Part shown: one piece after another, positions 15,820 through 24,214 of the stretch
Numbering within the stretch: the stretch's first letter is position 1
How the letters are laid out: each line of letters starts with the position of its first letter
NCBI GenBank assembly: GCA_963778375.1
Contig: CAVZTX010000002.1
Location: 1-64,000 of the forward strand
DNA length: 64,000 nucleotides
Source of the DNA: CAVZTX01 sp963778375
GTDB taxonomy: Bacteria; Chloroflexota; Ktedonobacteria; Ktedonobacterales; Ktedonobacteraceae
Direction: 5' to 3'
Made by a program: the position numbers and the translations under genes
Notes under the pieces: model-generated
What the model was told of the DNA's origin: nothing
The model's input: the letters and a program-made list of their open reading frames with translations, nothing else
The model's database searches: none

Positions 15820-18591
15820 TCACTCGTAGCGCAGCACCTCCAGTGGACGCACACGGACTGCTCCCCAGGCGACGAGCGCGGCGACGAGCATGGCGAGCAG
15901 CGCAGAGCCAACGATCATGACAATGGCAACCAAACCATTGACGCCGAGGCTGGTATGGAAAACGAAGCTGCCTAACAGGCTCATGGCCAGGGTAACAAGC
16001 AGCATCGCCAGCAGCGCACCGAGTCCACCGACGATTCCATTTTCAATCAGCACTTCGCTGAGGACGGTTCCGCTGGTATAGCCGACTGACTTAAGAATGC
16101 CAAGCTCGCGACGACGTTCGAGCATGGCAAGGCCAACAGCATTGGCGATGATGATGATACCAGCCAGAAGGGATAGGCCCGCAATCGTGGTGAGCACTAG
16201 AAGGGTGTAATTGAGGTACTGGTCAATGTAGTCGCCGAGATTGGCGAGGTTGAGCACGAAGGCATTGGGTGCGGCCTGGCCGATGGCCGAGAGGGCTTTG
16301 CCAATGCTACTGGCACTTACTTTCAGGTAGAAGACGGATTGAGCGAGACCTGCCGGGCTGAGTGATTGCACGGTATCCCTGGTGCCAAGCACCGGTTCTG
16401 AGTAGCTGCCAAAGCCGCTTGAGCGATACGCTCCAACGACTGTGACCGTTTTCAGCGTCTTGCCATCGATGCTGGCAAAGGTAATGGTGCTTCCGATCTG
16501 CAGGTGGCCTTTGAGCGGTGCGAGGTTGACAAGTGCCCAAGAGACAAGCACATTGTTCGTTCCGGCATCAGCGGCATTCAAGTTGCGACCGATGATGGTG
16601 ACGTTGGTCGTATCAGGAAACTGGTTGTTCGCCACATCATAGCCTTCTATACCGCTCAGCAGTGAAAGCGTCCCTTGTCGCCCAAGACTGTTCAACGATG
16701 GAGTAGCGTTCTCGCCACTGAAGAAGGTTGGGAGCAATTGCCCGTTCACCTGCACCGGTATAATCGAAGCAATAGCCGTGCGTTTGTACTTCGTCAGGCC
16801 AGGGATGGTGCCCGCATCTATATGGGATTGCAGAGAAGCTACATCCTTATCCGGGGTAATCGCAAACATATTGTAGTTGAGATTCCTGGCAAGGGCGGTA
16901 TTGATGGTATCGCGCAGGTCTTGCCCAAGCACCAGTATGATCCCAATCGTAAAGACGCCCACAAACAGCGCCAGCAGTGTTGTCGTTGTACGCGCTCGCT
17001 GCCGGCCCACATTGCGCAGTGCCATCCTCGTGCTTGACTTCCACGTACGAGGCAGCAACACAATCACAAATCCCATCAGCGAGACGATCAGTAGCAAGAA
17101 GCCAAAGGCTGGCAGAGTCTGTATAAGTAAGAATGAGATGACAACGCCCACCAATACCAGTGCCACGTACCCCAACGATGAACGTGTAAAACTCAAACGC
17201 TCCGGCACCGGCAGTTTGCTTACTAAAAAGACGACCAGCCCAAAGAAAGCACTCAGAATACCGAGAAAAATGAACGCTCCGTACACCGCGCTAATGCCCA
17301 GGACTGTATCATTGAGAATGACAACCGATAGAATACAGAACAGGATGGAGAGGATAACCAGCAGGCCAATAGTCAGCAAAGCGCTGCCGGTACGACTGCC
17401 CTCCGGCAACTCGCGGATCACATTCAGTGGACGAATATTGGCAGCCTGCACAATCGGCATCAGACCAAAGATCAATGCCGTCACCAAACCGATCAGCACT
17501 CCACCGCCTATCGTGAGGGGGTCGAGTAGGAATGGGATAGTTAGGCCGAAGGCTTGTTGGACGAGATTGCGCACAAGATAGCTGACGCCTGTTGCAACGG
17601 CAGCTCCAACAACGCCACCGGCCAGACCAAGCATGCCCGCCTCTAATCCAAAAAGGAGATAGAGATCCAAACGACGATAGCCGGTTGTCTTCAGCATGGC
17701 GATTTCGGTCTTGCGGCGCGAGAGCAGGACCTGCATCGTGTTGACAATACCGACTCCACCAATCAACAGCGCTAAAAGACCTGCGATCTCCAGAAACTTC
17801 TTGATGTTATCGGTAAGACCCTGCTGCGACTTCAGCGCATCTGCCGCCGTCTGGGTGCTGGCAATTGGAAACTGTGATTGGATCGCCTTGACCGCGCTGG
17901 TCGTATGTGCGCCATCGAGCGTGGTAACATCAATCGTGTCATAGAAAACGGGCACGCCCGGAGCAGCAGCCACAAAGTCATGCTGCGAGATAAGCATGAC
18001 GCCACTAGACTGAGCCAGGACACCCAAATCGGTCACAATGCCCCCAATCGTCACTGAGAGCACGCGTTCACCGCCGCCAACCGTCGTTCCAACGTGTATA
18101 GACAGTCGATCGCCAACCTTCTTGTTATACTGGTCAGCGAGAGTCTTGTCCAAGATCACGGAGTTGTTTCCCAACAGACCTGCAATTGTTCCATTGGAAG
18201 GCGTAACGAATGTGGGAGGTATTACCAGTGGAAAGCTACTCGGATCGACTGCCTCAATCGTGAAGTTATTGGTGACGGTAGCCGAATTCCCAGTTGAACC
18301 AGTGCTACTGATAATAGGGGTATAGTTGGTGATGGTACCATTGCGCTTAAGGGTGTCAAAGTTTGTCAGGTCGCTTTGTGTGAAGGGGCGCGTCTGCGAT
18401 GTCACGGAGATATCGCCGCCGTTCGCATCACGCACATTCGAGGTGAGCGCATTGTTAATCATCAGCCCTACCAATTGTAGCGCGACAATCGCCATGACAC
18501 CGACGGTCACACAAAAGATTGCCAGAATCGTACGTTGTCCCCCTCGCATCAACGAACGCGAGGTGTAATTGAAATACATCGACGCTTTCAT
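15820..18591 (-). CDS. ABC transporter permease, FtsX/MacB-type, two FtsX cores
   Basis: 923 aa. Helix 1 near residue 20 (TILAIFCVTVGVMAIVALQLVG) is followed by a large extracytoplasmic MacB_PCD domain. The first FtsX core has helices near 260-390, including LLALLIGGVGIVNTMQVLLSRRKTEIAMLKTTGY. A central membrane pair and a second periplasmic domain lead to a second FtsX core (GIIIIANAVGLAMLERRRELGILKSVGYTS near 820). The paired 'MLK-TTGY / LKSVGY' coupling helices contact the ATPase. Such permeases drive lipoprotein, peptide or drug export or act as mechanotransmitters; substrate unknown. The start overlaps the ATPase gene by 4 bp (ATGA). Confidence 0.9.
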   Translation of the reverse strand: MKASMYFNYTSRSLMRGGQRTILAIFCVTVGVMAIVALQLVGLMINNALTSNVRDANGGDISVTSQTRPFTQSDLTNFDTLKRNGTITNYTPIISSTGSTGNSATVTNNFTIEAVDPSSFPLVIPPTFVTPSNGTIAGLLGNNSVILDKTLADQYNKKVGDRLSIHVGTTVGGGERVLSVTIGGIVTDLGVLAQSSGVMLISQHDFVAAAPGVPVFYDTIDVTTLDGAHTTSAVKAIQSQFPIASTQTAADALKSQQGLTDNIKKFLEIAGLLALLIGGVGIVNTMQVLLSRRKTEIAMLKTTGYRRLDLYLLFGLEAGMLGLAGGVVGAAVATGVSYLVRNLVQQAFGLTIPFLLDPLTIGGGVLIGLVTALIFGLMPIVQAANIRPLNVIRELPEGSRTGSALLTIGLLVILSILFCILSVVILNDTVLGISAVYGAFIFLGILSAFFGLVVFLVSKLPVPERLSFTRSSLGYVALVLVGVVISFLLIQTLPAFGFLLLIVSLMGFVIVLLPRTWKSSTRMALRNVGRQRARTTTTLLALFVGVFTIGIILVLGQDLRDTINTALARNLNYNMFAITPDKDVASLQSHIDAGTIPGLTKYKRTAIASIIPVQVNGQLLPTFFSGENATPSLNSLGRQGTLSLLSGIEGYDVANNQFPDTTNVTIIGRNLNAADAGTNNVLVSWALVNLAPLKGHLQIGSTITFASIDGKTLKTVTVVGAYRSSGFGSYSEPVLGTRDTVQSLSPAGLAQSVFYLKVSASSIGKALSAIGQAAPNAFVLNLANLGDYIDQYLNYTLLVLTTIAGLSLLAGIIIIANAVGLAMLERRRELGILKSVGYTSGTVLSEVLIENGIVGGLGALLAMLLVTLAMSLLGSFVFHTSLGVNGLVAIVMIVGSALLAMLVAALVAWGAVRVRPLEVLRYE

Positions 18592-19340
18592 TGTTCAGCC
18601 CCTCTAGAGGTCTCCTCGATAGATGCTACTTGCCCATCAACGATACGGATGGCACGATCAGCATGGGAGGCAACGACGGGATCGTGGGTTGCGATGATGA
18701 AGGTTTTTCCGGTTTGCTCACGCAGATAGGCAATCAGTTTGAGCACATTCTCACTATTTTTGGCGTCGAGGTTGCCTGTCGGCTCATCGGCAAGTACGAA
18801 GGCCGGGTCGGTCGCCAGTGCACGGGCAATCGCGACACGCTGCTGCTCACCGCCTGAAAGCTGGTTCGGACGATGGGTCAGGCGATGCGAAAGTCCGACG
18901 AGGTCCAGGAGTTCCCTTGCACGACTCGAAGGCGAACCTTTATGTTTACCGACGTAGAGCGGTACCTCGACATTTTCTTGTGCGGTTAGGGTGGGGATCA
19001 GGTTGAAGGCCTGGAAGACCATGCCGATCTTGTTATTGCGCACTGCAGCCAATTGGCCTTCGCTCATGCGCGTGATATCAACCCCATCGATCAATACCTG
19101 TCCACTGGTGGGATTGTCCAACCCGGCAATGATACCTAGCAAGGTGCTTTTGCCGGAGCCAGATGGTCCGACAATTGAGATGAACTCGCCGCCTTTAATC
19201 TGGAAGCTGATTCCTTTGAGGATATCGATGCGCTCGCGACCGAGCGGCAGGCTTTTGGTAATGTTTCGTACATCCATAACAATGGTATGATTTGTGTTGT
19301 CTGGAGACATGTCAGTGGGTAGGGTTGTTGCTTCATCCAT
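18588..19340 (-). CDS. ABC transporter ATPase, LolD/MacB type
   Basis: 250 aa. All nucleotide-binding motifs are present: Walker A GPSGSGKST (about residue 60), Q-loop MVFQAFNLIPTLTAQENV, signature LSGGEQQRVAIARAL, Walker B AFVLADEPTGNLD, and H-loop IIATHDPVV. The EPTGNLD form is typical of the MacB/LolD/FtsE group that pairs with FtsX-fold permeases. Translation is coupled to the permease gene. It supplies ATP-driven power strokes to the permease. Confidence 0.93.
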   Translation of the reverse strand: MDEATTLPTDMSPDNTNHTIVMDVRNITKSLPLGRERIDILKGISFQIKGGEFISIVGPSGSGKSTLLGIIAGLDNPTSGQVLIDGVDITRMSEGQLAAVRNNKIGMVFQAFNLIPTLTAQENVEVPLYVGKHKGSPSSRARELLDLVGLSHRLTHRPNQLSGGEQQRVAIARALATDPAFVLADEPTGNLDAKNSENVLKLIAYLREQTGKTFIIATHDPVVASHADRAIRIVDGQVASIEETSRGAEQ

Positions 19341-19360
19341 AGATATTGCTCCTTGGCCGA

Positions 19361-19413
19361 GATCCTTCCCCTTCGTTCCTCAGGGCTTCGGCTCACACCG
19401 CTCAGGATGACAA
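19361..19413. repeat. Dispersed repeat, intergenic copy
   Basis: GATCCTTCCCCTTCG...GCTCAGGATGAC, a diverged copy of the unit also present inside the kinase gene and at 22789-22816. The half-units face each other, so it can fold into a hairpin. Confidence 0.55.
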
Positions 19414-19600
19414 TAGTGAAGGGATGACATCGAGCCTTCTGCAAAATTTCATTCGTCACAGGAAAGACGTTGGCATACATTCCTTTTAAGCTACGCAATT
19501 TAATTGTAAAGGTTGTAATAACCTTGCCTTTCGTTCGTTACTACCAAGGGTAGCATACAAGGCTTTGTCAAATCCGGCGAGTCCTGAAAGGCACATGTTA

Positions 19601-19630
19601 TTGACGTGACTAAAGTCACAGGAATATAAT
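19601..19630 (+). promoter_or_regulatory. Sigma-A-type promoter of secDF
   Basis: TTGACG (19601-19606), 18-bp spacer, TATAAT (19625-19630). The spacer holds the palindrome TGACT-AA-AGTCA (19607-19618), a possible operator. Transcription would begin near 19637, leaving about 180 nt of leader before the secD start. Confidence 0.75.
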
Positions 19631-19814
19631 CTCCCTGATGAAATGGCAAGGAGAGGATATGCAATAGCAGTCAACTATGCTATACTGCACACGATATATT
19701 TAGGAATGGCATTGTATTTGCATTTTTCTTAAAAGCTGGGCGATCATGTGCTTGATACATCTGCACTCTACCGGTCGCTCGTACATGTCTAGCAACTTAA
19801 GGGGAACAAGACTT

Positions 19815-21209
19815 ATGCGCCGAGGAACACTGACACTCCTCCTTATTATTATTGCGTTGGCTGCGTGCGCAGCCTACATAGATTGGCCGAATAATCCGGG
19901 CATTCACATTCTAGGGATCGATAATGCGCTGCAGGTGAGGGAAGGGCTTGATCTGCAGGGAGGCGTGAGCGTTCTGCTCGTGCCCGATCGTTCCCAGCAT
20001 TATACGGCGGATGAGATCAACAACAACATTGGCACTGCTCGCGACCAGATTGAGCAGCGCGTGAACGGTGGCCTGGGTGTGAGCGAGCCAAGCATTCGCA
20101 TAGTGACCAGCAATGGCGTGCCCAGCATCTCCGTCGAACTACCCGGCTTCAATAGCGGCAACCAGAACGAGGCCATCAATACGCTGCTCAAAACCGGCAA
20201 CCTGGAGTTCTGGAACACGGGCACGACGCCCGTTCAGCAGGGTACAACACTCGATCCTACTCAATACACGCAGTACAATCCTGGCGGTAAACCTGTCTTC
20301 ACCGGTAAAGATCTGGACCCTAGCCAGATTGGCGTAAGCGATGACCAGACTGGCAACCCTCAAATCAACTTTGAGATGAAGGGTTCGGCTATCTCAGCCT
20401 TTGGCACCTTCACCAAAGACAACGTCAACAACTACTTGACCGTCACCCTGGATGGGACCGTCATCTCGTCAGCGATCATACAAACTGCCATCAACGGCCC
20501 CGGTGTGATCAATGGACAGTTCACACTTGCAGAGGCGCAGCAGATCGCCAACGTGTTACGCTACGGTGCATTGCCTATTGTGTTGCAGATCGCCAGCCAA
20601 GAAACCATCGGTCCGACCCTTGGCCAGGACTCAATCGTGAAAAGCGCGATTGCCGCAGCCATTGGTATCGGCATCGTCATCCTCTTCATGCTGATTTACT
20701 ATCGTCTGCCAGGATTGCTTGCGGACCTTGCACTGTTGCTCTATGCAGGACTCACCTTCGCCATCTTCAAACTCGTGGGCGTCACCTTGTCGCTCGCCGG
20801 CATCGCAGGCTTCGTCCTCTCGATTGGTATGGCAGTGGATGCCAATGTGCTGATCTTTGAACGCGTCAAAGAGGAGTTACGAGCAGGCAGGCTGCTTGCG
20901 TCAGCGATTGACATTGGCTGGAAACGTGCATGGCCGTCGATACGAGACTCGAACATCTCAACGCTCATCACCTGCGCGGTGCTGTATGCCTTTGGCAACA
21001 ACTTTGGTGCCAGCATCATCGTAGGCTTCGCCACCACCCTGTTTATCGGCGTTCTGATTAGTATGTTTACCGCCGTCGTCGTCACACGCACCTTGCTGAA
21101 CCTGCTCGTACCGACCGGCGCCGTTAGTCACCCCGCACTGTTTGGGCTTCCGCCTGGCTCGATTGCCACGGCTTCAGCATCCCTGGCGCGGCGGAATAGC
21201 ACAGTGTAG
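19815..21209 (+). CDS. secD: Protein translocase subunit SecD
   Basis: 464 aa from ATG 19815 (MRRGTLTLLLIIIALAACAAY); the frame is open upstream to 19746, but this start gives the usual N-terminal helix. Conserved features: GLDLQGGVSVLL after helix 1, the P1 region (DQIEQRVNGGLGVSEPSI), and the membrane core AAAIGIGIVILFMLIYYRLPGLLADLALLLYAGLTFAIF. GFVLSIGMAVDANVLIFERVKEEL is the proton-relay helix 4. SecD with SecF uses the proton gradient to pull preproteins out through SecYEG. It is followed 13 bp later by secF. Confidence 0.95.
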   Translation: MRRGTLTLLLIIIALAACAAYIDWPNNPGIHILGIDNALQVREGLDLQGGVSVLLVPDRSQHYTADEINNNIGTARDQIEQRVNGGLGVSEPSIRIVTSNGVPSISVELPGFNSGNQNEAINTLLKTGNLEFWNTGTTPVQQGTTLDPTQYTQYNPGGKPVFTGKDLDPSQIGVSDDQTGNPQINFEMKGSAISAFGTFTKDNVNNYLTVTLDGTVISSAIIQTAINGPGVINGQFTLAEAQQIANVLRYGALPIVLQIASQETIGPTLGQDSIVKSAIAAAIGIGIVILFMLIYYRLPGLLADLALLLYAGLTFAIFKLVGVTLSLAGIAGFVLSIGMAVDANVLIFERVKEELRAGRLLASAIDIGWKRAWPSIRDSNISTLITCAVLYAFGNNFGASIIVGFATTLFIGVLISMFTAVVVTRTLLNLLVPTGAVSHPALFGLPPGSIATASASLARRNSTV

Positions 21210-21222
21210 AGGAGTAGAAGTC

Positions 21223-22686
21223 GTGTTCAACCTTGTAGGAAAACGTTACATCTTTCTGATCATCTCGTTGATCGTGATTGTGCCAGGCGTGCTCTCCCTG
21301 ATGTTTAAAGGGCTGAATGTGGGTCTCGACTTTCTCGGTGGCACCAATATCGAATTGCGTCCGCAAAAGGCGATTACCACCAGCGAGATGACGAACCTGC
21401 TCAAACCTTTCAACTTGCAAGAGCTGCAGGTGCTCACCGGTGCCAGGACGGAATTGCCCGGCAGCCAGGTCACCTGGGTGCGCCTGAACACCCAGATCGA
21501 CGGGAATGTACAAAGCAGCATCAAGACGACGATCACCAATAATTATGCTAGCAAGGTAACCTCCAATACCCAGGTAAACGTTTCCTTTAACGACCTGGTT
21601 CTGGCTAGCGGCAAGACGATCACCGTTGCGGTTATCTCCACCCCAGGTGTCACCCCAAAGATTGCTGATATTGAGAGCTTGCTCAGCAAGATACCCAACA
21701 CGAGCAACCCGAACTTACCGGCATCTACCGCAACACCGACGGCAAGCCCAACGGCGGCGGTAACGCCAACCGCACAGGCTTCAGCGACCGCTGCAACATC
21801 TACGGTAACGCCAACAGTCACAGCTACACCGAAAGCAACCGCCACAACTACGGCTACAGCCACAGCAAGTGGAACGCCAACGGCGACTGCGACAGCTACA
21901 TCCAATCCGGCGAACATTAAGGTGAATGTGGTTGATGTACAACCGGGTACGACAACGCAGACGATTACCTTGCTGACCCGGTCTGTGATCTCTTCAGCCG
22001 AGTTGCTCAAAATTCAAGCAAGTCTCTTGAATGGGAACAGCAACTATGTAGAGGTGCTCCAAAACGCAACGGTGAGCGGATCGGTTGCATCGGAGACGAC
22101 GCGCAACTCGTTCCTTGCCGTCCTGGCCGCCTCCGTCTTCATCCTGCTCTATATCTGGTTCTCGTTCCGCAAAGTGGCGAAACCATGGCGCTATGGCGCT
22201 TGCGCCATTATTGCCTTGCTGCATGACGTGCTCGTAGTACTGGGTGTATTCTCCATTTTGGGATGGTTATTCAATGTGCAGATCGACTCGCTGTTCATTA
22301 CCGCACTGCTGACGGTGGTCGGTTTCTCGGTGCATGATACGATTGTGGTGTTTGACCGTATCCGAGAGAACATGCAACGGCGGACTTCAGAGTCTTTTGA
22401 GCAGGTGGTGAATGCGAGTTTGGTGCAAACGATGGCGCGCTCGCTCAATACGTCGCTGACGGTGCTCTTTACACTGAGTGCGCTGACGCTGTTCGGTGGG
22501 ACAACCATTCGTAGCTTCACAGGGGCGCTGCTGGTCGGTATCTTTAGTGGTACCTACTCGTCGATCTTCAATGCGAGTATGCTGCTGGTGATCTGGGAAA
22601 AGGGCGAACTGTTCTTTGGCCGGTTCAATCGAGAGCAGACGCCGGATGGTCGCCAGGTACGCGAGCTGGTACGGTCAGGCCGGTAA
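21223..22686 (+). CDS. secF: Protein translocase subunit SecF with Thr/Ala-rich insert
   Basis: 487 aa from GTG 21223, nine bases after GAGGAG; the frame is open upstream to 21142 inside secD. Helix 1 (YIFLIISLIVIVPGVLSLM) and GLNVGLDFLGGTNIELR are followed by the periplasmic domain. The membrane core includes ALLHDVLVVLGVFSILGWLF and TVVGFSVHDTIVVFDRIRENM. Residues about 165-230 (nt 21720-21905) are an almost pure Thr/Ala/Pro/Ser repeat, extending the protein well beyond the usual ~300 residues. I know of no role for this insert; it lies on the outer face. Confidence 0.93.
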   Translation: MFNLVGKRYIFLIISLIVIVPGVLSLMFKGLNVGLDFLGGTNIELRPQKAITTSEMTNLLKPFNLQELQVLTGARTELPGSQVTWVRLNTQIDGNVQSSIKTTITNNYASKVTSNTQVNVSFNDLVLASGKTITVAVISTPGVTPKIADIESLLSKIPNTSNPNLPASTATPTASPTAAVTPTAQASATAATSTVTPTVTATPKATATTTATATASGTPTATATATSNPANIKVNVVDVQPGTTTQTITLLTRSVISSAELLKIQASLLNGNSNYVEVLQNATVSGSVASETTRNSFLAVLAASVFILLYIWFSFRKVAKPWRYGACAIIALLHDVLVVLGVFSILGWLFNVQIDSLFITALLTVVGFSVHDTIVVFDRIRENMQRRTSESFEQVVNASLVQTMARSLNTSLTVLFTLSALTLFGGTTIRSFTGALLVGIFSGTYSSIFNASMLLVIWEKGELFFGRFNREQTPDGRQVRELVRSGR

Positions 22687-22788
22687 ATCGACGGCTGCTC
22701 TGCTGAGGCTTAGTCTCCTGTGGGACAACCTTTGTGGTCAATCCAGTTCAAAGAAGGAACAATCCCGCCTTATCATCCCTGCTCTCGC

Positions 22789-22816
22789 TTTGTCATCCTG
22801 AGCGAGAGCCAAGGGA
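22789..22816. repeat. Dispersed repeat, intergenic copy
   Basis: TTGTCATCCTGAGCGAGAGC followed by CAAGGGAT, the opposite orientation to the copy at 19361. Confidence 0.55.
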
Positions 22817-23024
22817 TGCCCCTGACTCAACGTTGTTTGGTCTGTACCACATCTTATTCGAAATGCATTGCCTCCTCAATTCCCCTCGGAGGCTCAAACA
22901 ATATGAAAGAGACCGATGTAGTATACTGGCCCTATGAGCAGTTCATCTCTCGCGCACAATCGCATACGACGCCCCCAGCCAGATTCAGCGTGCCTCATAC
23001 TCTGGAACGCTCCTTCTTTCTCTG

Positions 23025-23143
23025 TAGCTCAGCAGTATCAAAAATTTGTTGCTCACTTTGAAAGGTATGTGAATGCTATTGCTCGCTTAGCTCAGCAGTA
23101 TCAAAAATTTGTTGCTCACTTTGAAAGGTATGTGAATGCTATT
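23025..23143. repeat. Tandem duplication, period 63 bp
   Basis: The 56-bp block starting TAGCTCAGCAGTATC and ending GAATGCTATT occurs at 23025-23080 and again, identical, at 23088-23143. A 7-bp spacer (GCTCGCT) separates the copies. The identity suggests a recent slippage or duplication event. The period is a multiple of three, but no gene is convincing here. Confidence 0.9.
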
Positions 23144-23278
23144 CCCCGCAAGGCTGCCCCAGAGGCGTTTACCTCACGAAGGATTGCCCACCCGTCCTTT
23201 CCCAGCCACCCTCTCCCATACGGACAAGTGAGCATGTTTTCGTTAAGTTGATGCCTATTTGGAAATGAGAGGTAGAGT

Positions 23279-24214
23279 ATGCTGACAGGACTCGACCATG
23301 TGATTATCGGAGTAAATGATCTGGATGAGGCAACCAGGATTTTCCGCCAGAATCTAGGGCTGGCGGTGAGTGGCGGAGGAATTCATCCTTCGGGAGGGAC
23401 GGCTAATCGGATTGTTGTGATTGGGGATACATACCTTGAATTGATTACCGTGCGTGATGCGCAGGAGGCTCAGCAGAGCATTGTGAATCGGTTGGCGAAG
23501 GGGGATGGTTATTTGAATTTTGTGCTTTCCTCTAATGATATTGCAGGTGATAGTGCGGCTATGGCCGGTCGAGGGGTGACAGTGCTTGGGCCAACGGTAG
23601 GGCAATTGGTGATGGCGGATGGACGGGCACGGGGCTGGTCGCGTGTCGATGTTGAGCATCCGGACCTGACACAGCATTATCCTTTCATTATTCAGCATGA
23701 TAGTACGGGAGAAGAACGCCGTTTCCGGCTGGCGGGTTGGACTGTGCCACCGGAGCATCCTCTGGGGGTCAAGAAGGTGCTGTGCATGACAATTGTAGTG
23801 GCAGATTTGCGCGAGGCGACTGCACGTTTTCAGCATATCTATGGGCTGGAGCCTTCGGAGACATTTACCGGTGAGGCTGATGGGTGGGAAGCAATGCTGG
23901 TGGCATTTCCTCTGGTTGATAGTGGGCAGAGTTTTGAGTTGGCGGCACCAATACCTTTGTCCGCCGAGGTGGATGCTGGGGTAGACATTGAGCATTTGCC
24001 AGGGACTGGGGCGCTTGCACGATATCTGGAGCATTTTGGTGAGAGCCTTTGCCGGATGACGTTGGCGGTCGAGAGCCTGGAAGCTGCGCGGCAGTATCTG
24101 GATGAGCATGGTGTTACCTATACGTATAGAGATGATCCACGTAAGGTGTTGTGGATTCATCCCGATCACGCCTGTGGAGCATCGATTGTGCTGCACGAGG
24201 AAGATCAGGGCTAG
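23279..24214 (+). CDS. Two-domain VOC (glyoxalase-fold) protein
   Basis: 311 aa. The N-terminal VOC module (LTGLDHVIIGVNDLDEATRIFRQNLGL, with metal-ligand-like His, and DTYLELITV with Glu) is followed by a second module from about residue 160 (KKVLCMTIVVADLREATARFQHIYGLEPS). PF13468-type glyoxalase-like proteins look like this. It may be an isomerase, dioxygenase or resistance protein; the substrate is not evident. GAGAGGTAGAG precedes the ATG. The gene ends 4 bp inside the convergent MMPL gene. Confidence 0.82.
   Translation: MLTGLDHVIIGVNDLDEATRIFRQNLGLAVSGGGIHPSGGTANRIVVIGDTYLELITVRDAQEAQQSIVNRLAKGDGYLNFVLSSNDIAGDSAAMAGRGVTVLGPTVGQLVMADGRARGWSRVDVEHPDLTQHYPFIIQHDSTGEERRFRLAGWTVPPEHPLGVKKVLCMTIVVADLREATARFQHIYGLEPSETFTGEADGWEAMLVAFPLVDSGQSFELAAPIPLSAEVDAGVDIEHLPGTGALARYLEHFGESLCRMTLAVESLEAARQYLDEHGVTYTYRDDPRKVLWIHPDHACGASIVLHEEDQG

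Larger units (their letters stand above)
22687..23278. other. Intergenic region with tandem duplication and dispersed repeat
   Basis: About 590 bp. It contains a dispersed repeat copy (22789-22816, GTCATCCTGAGCGAGAGCC) and a 63-bp-period tandem duplication (23025-23143). A frame at 22934-23251 runs through the duplication but lacks a ribosome site and any known domain. I regard it as non-coding. Confidence 0.5.

Noticed and set aside
22934..23251. 105-codon frame spanning the 63-bp duplication
   Set aside because: The repeat keeps frame only because its period is a multiple of three; no ribosome site and no recognisable protein features.
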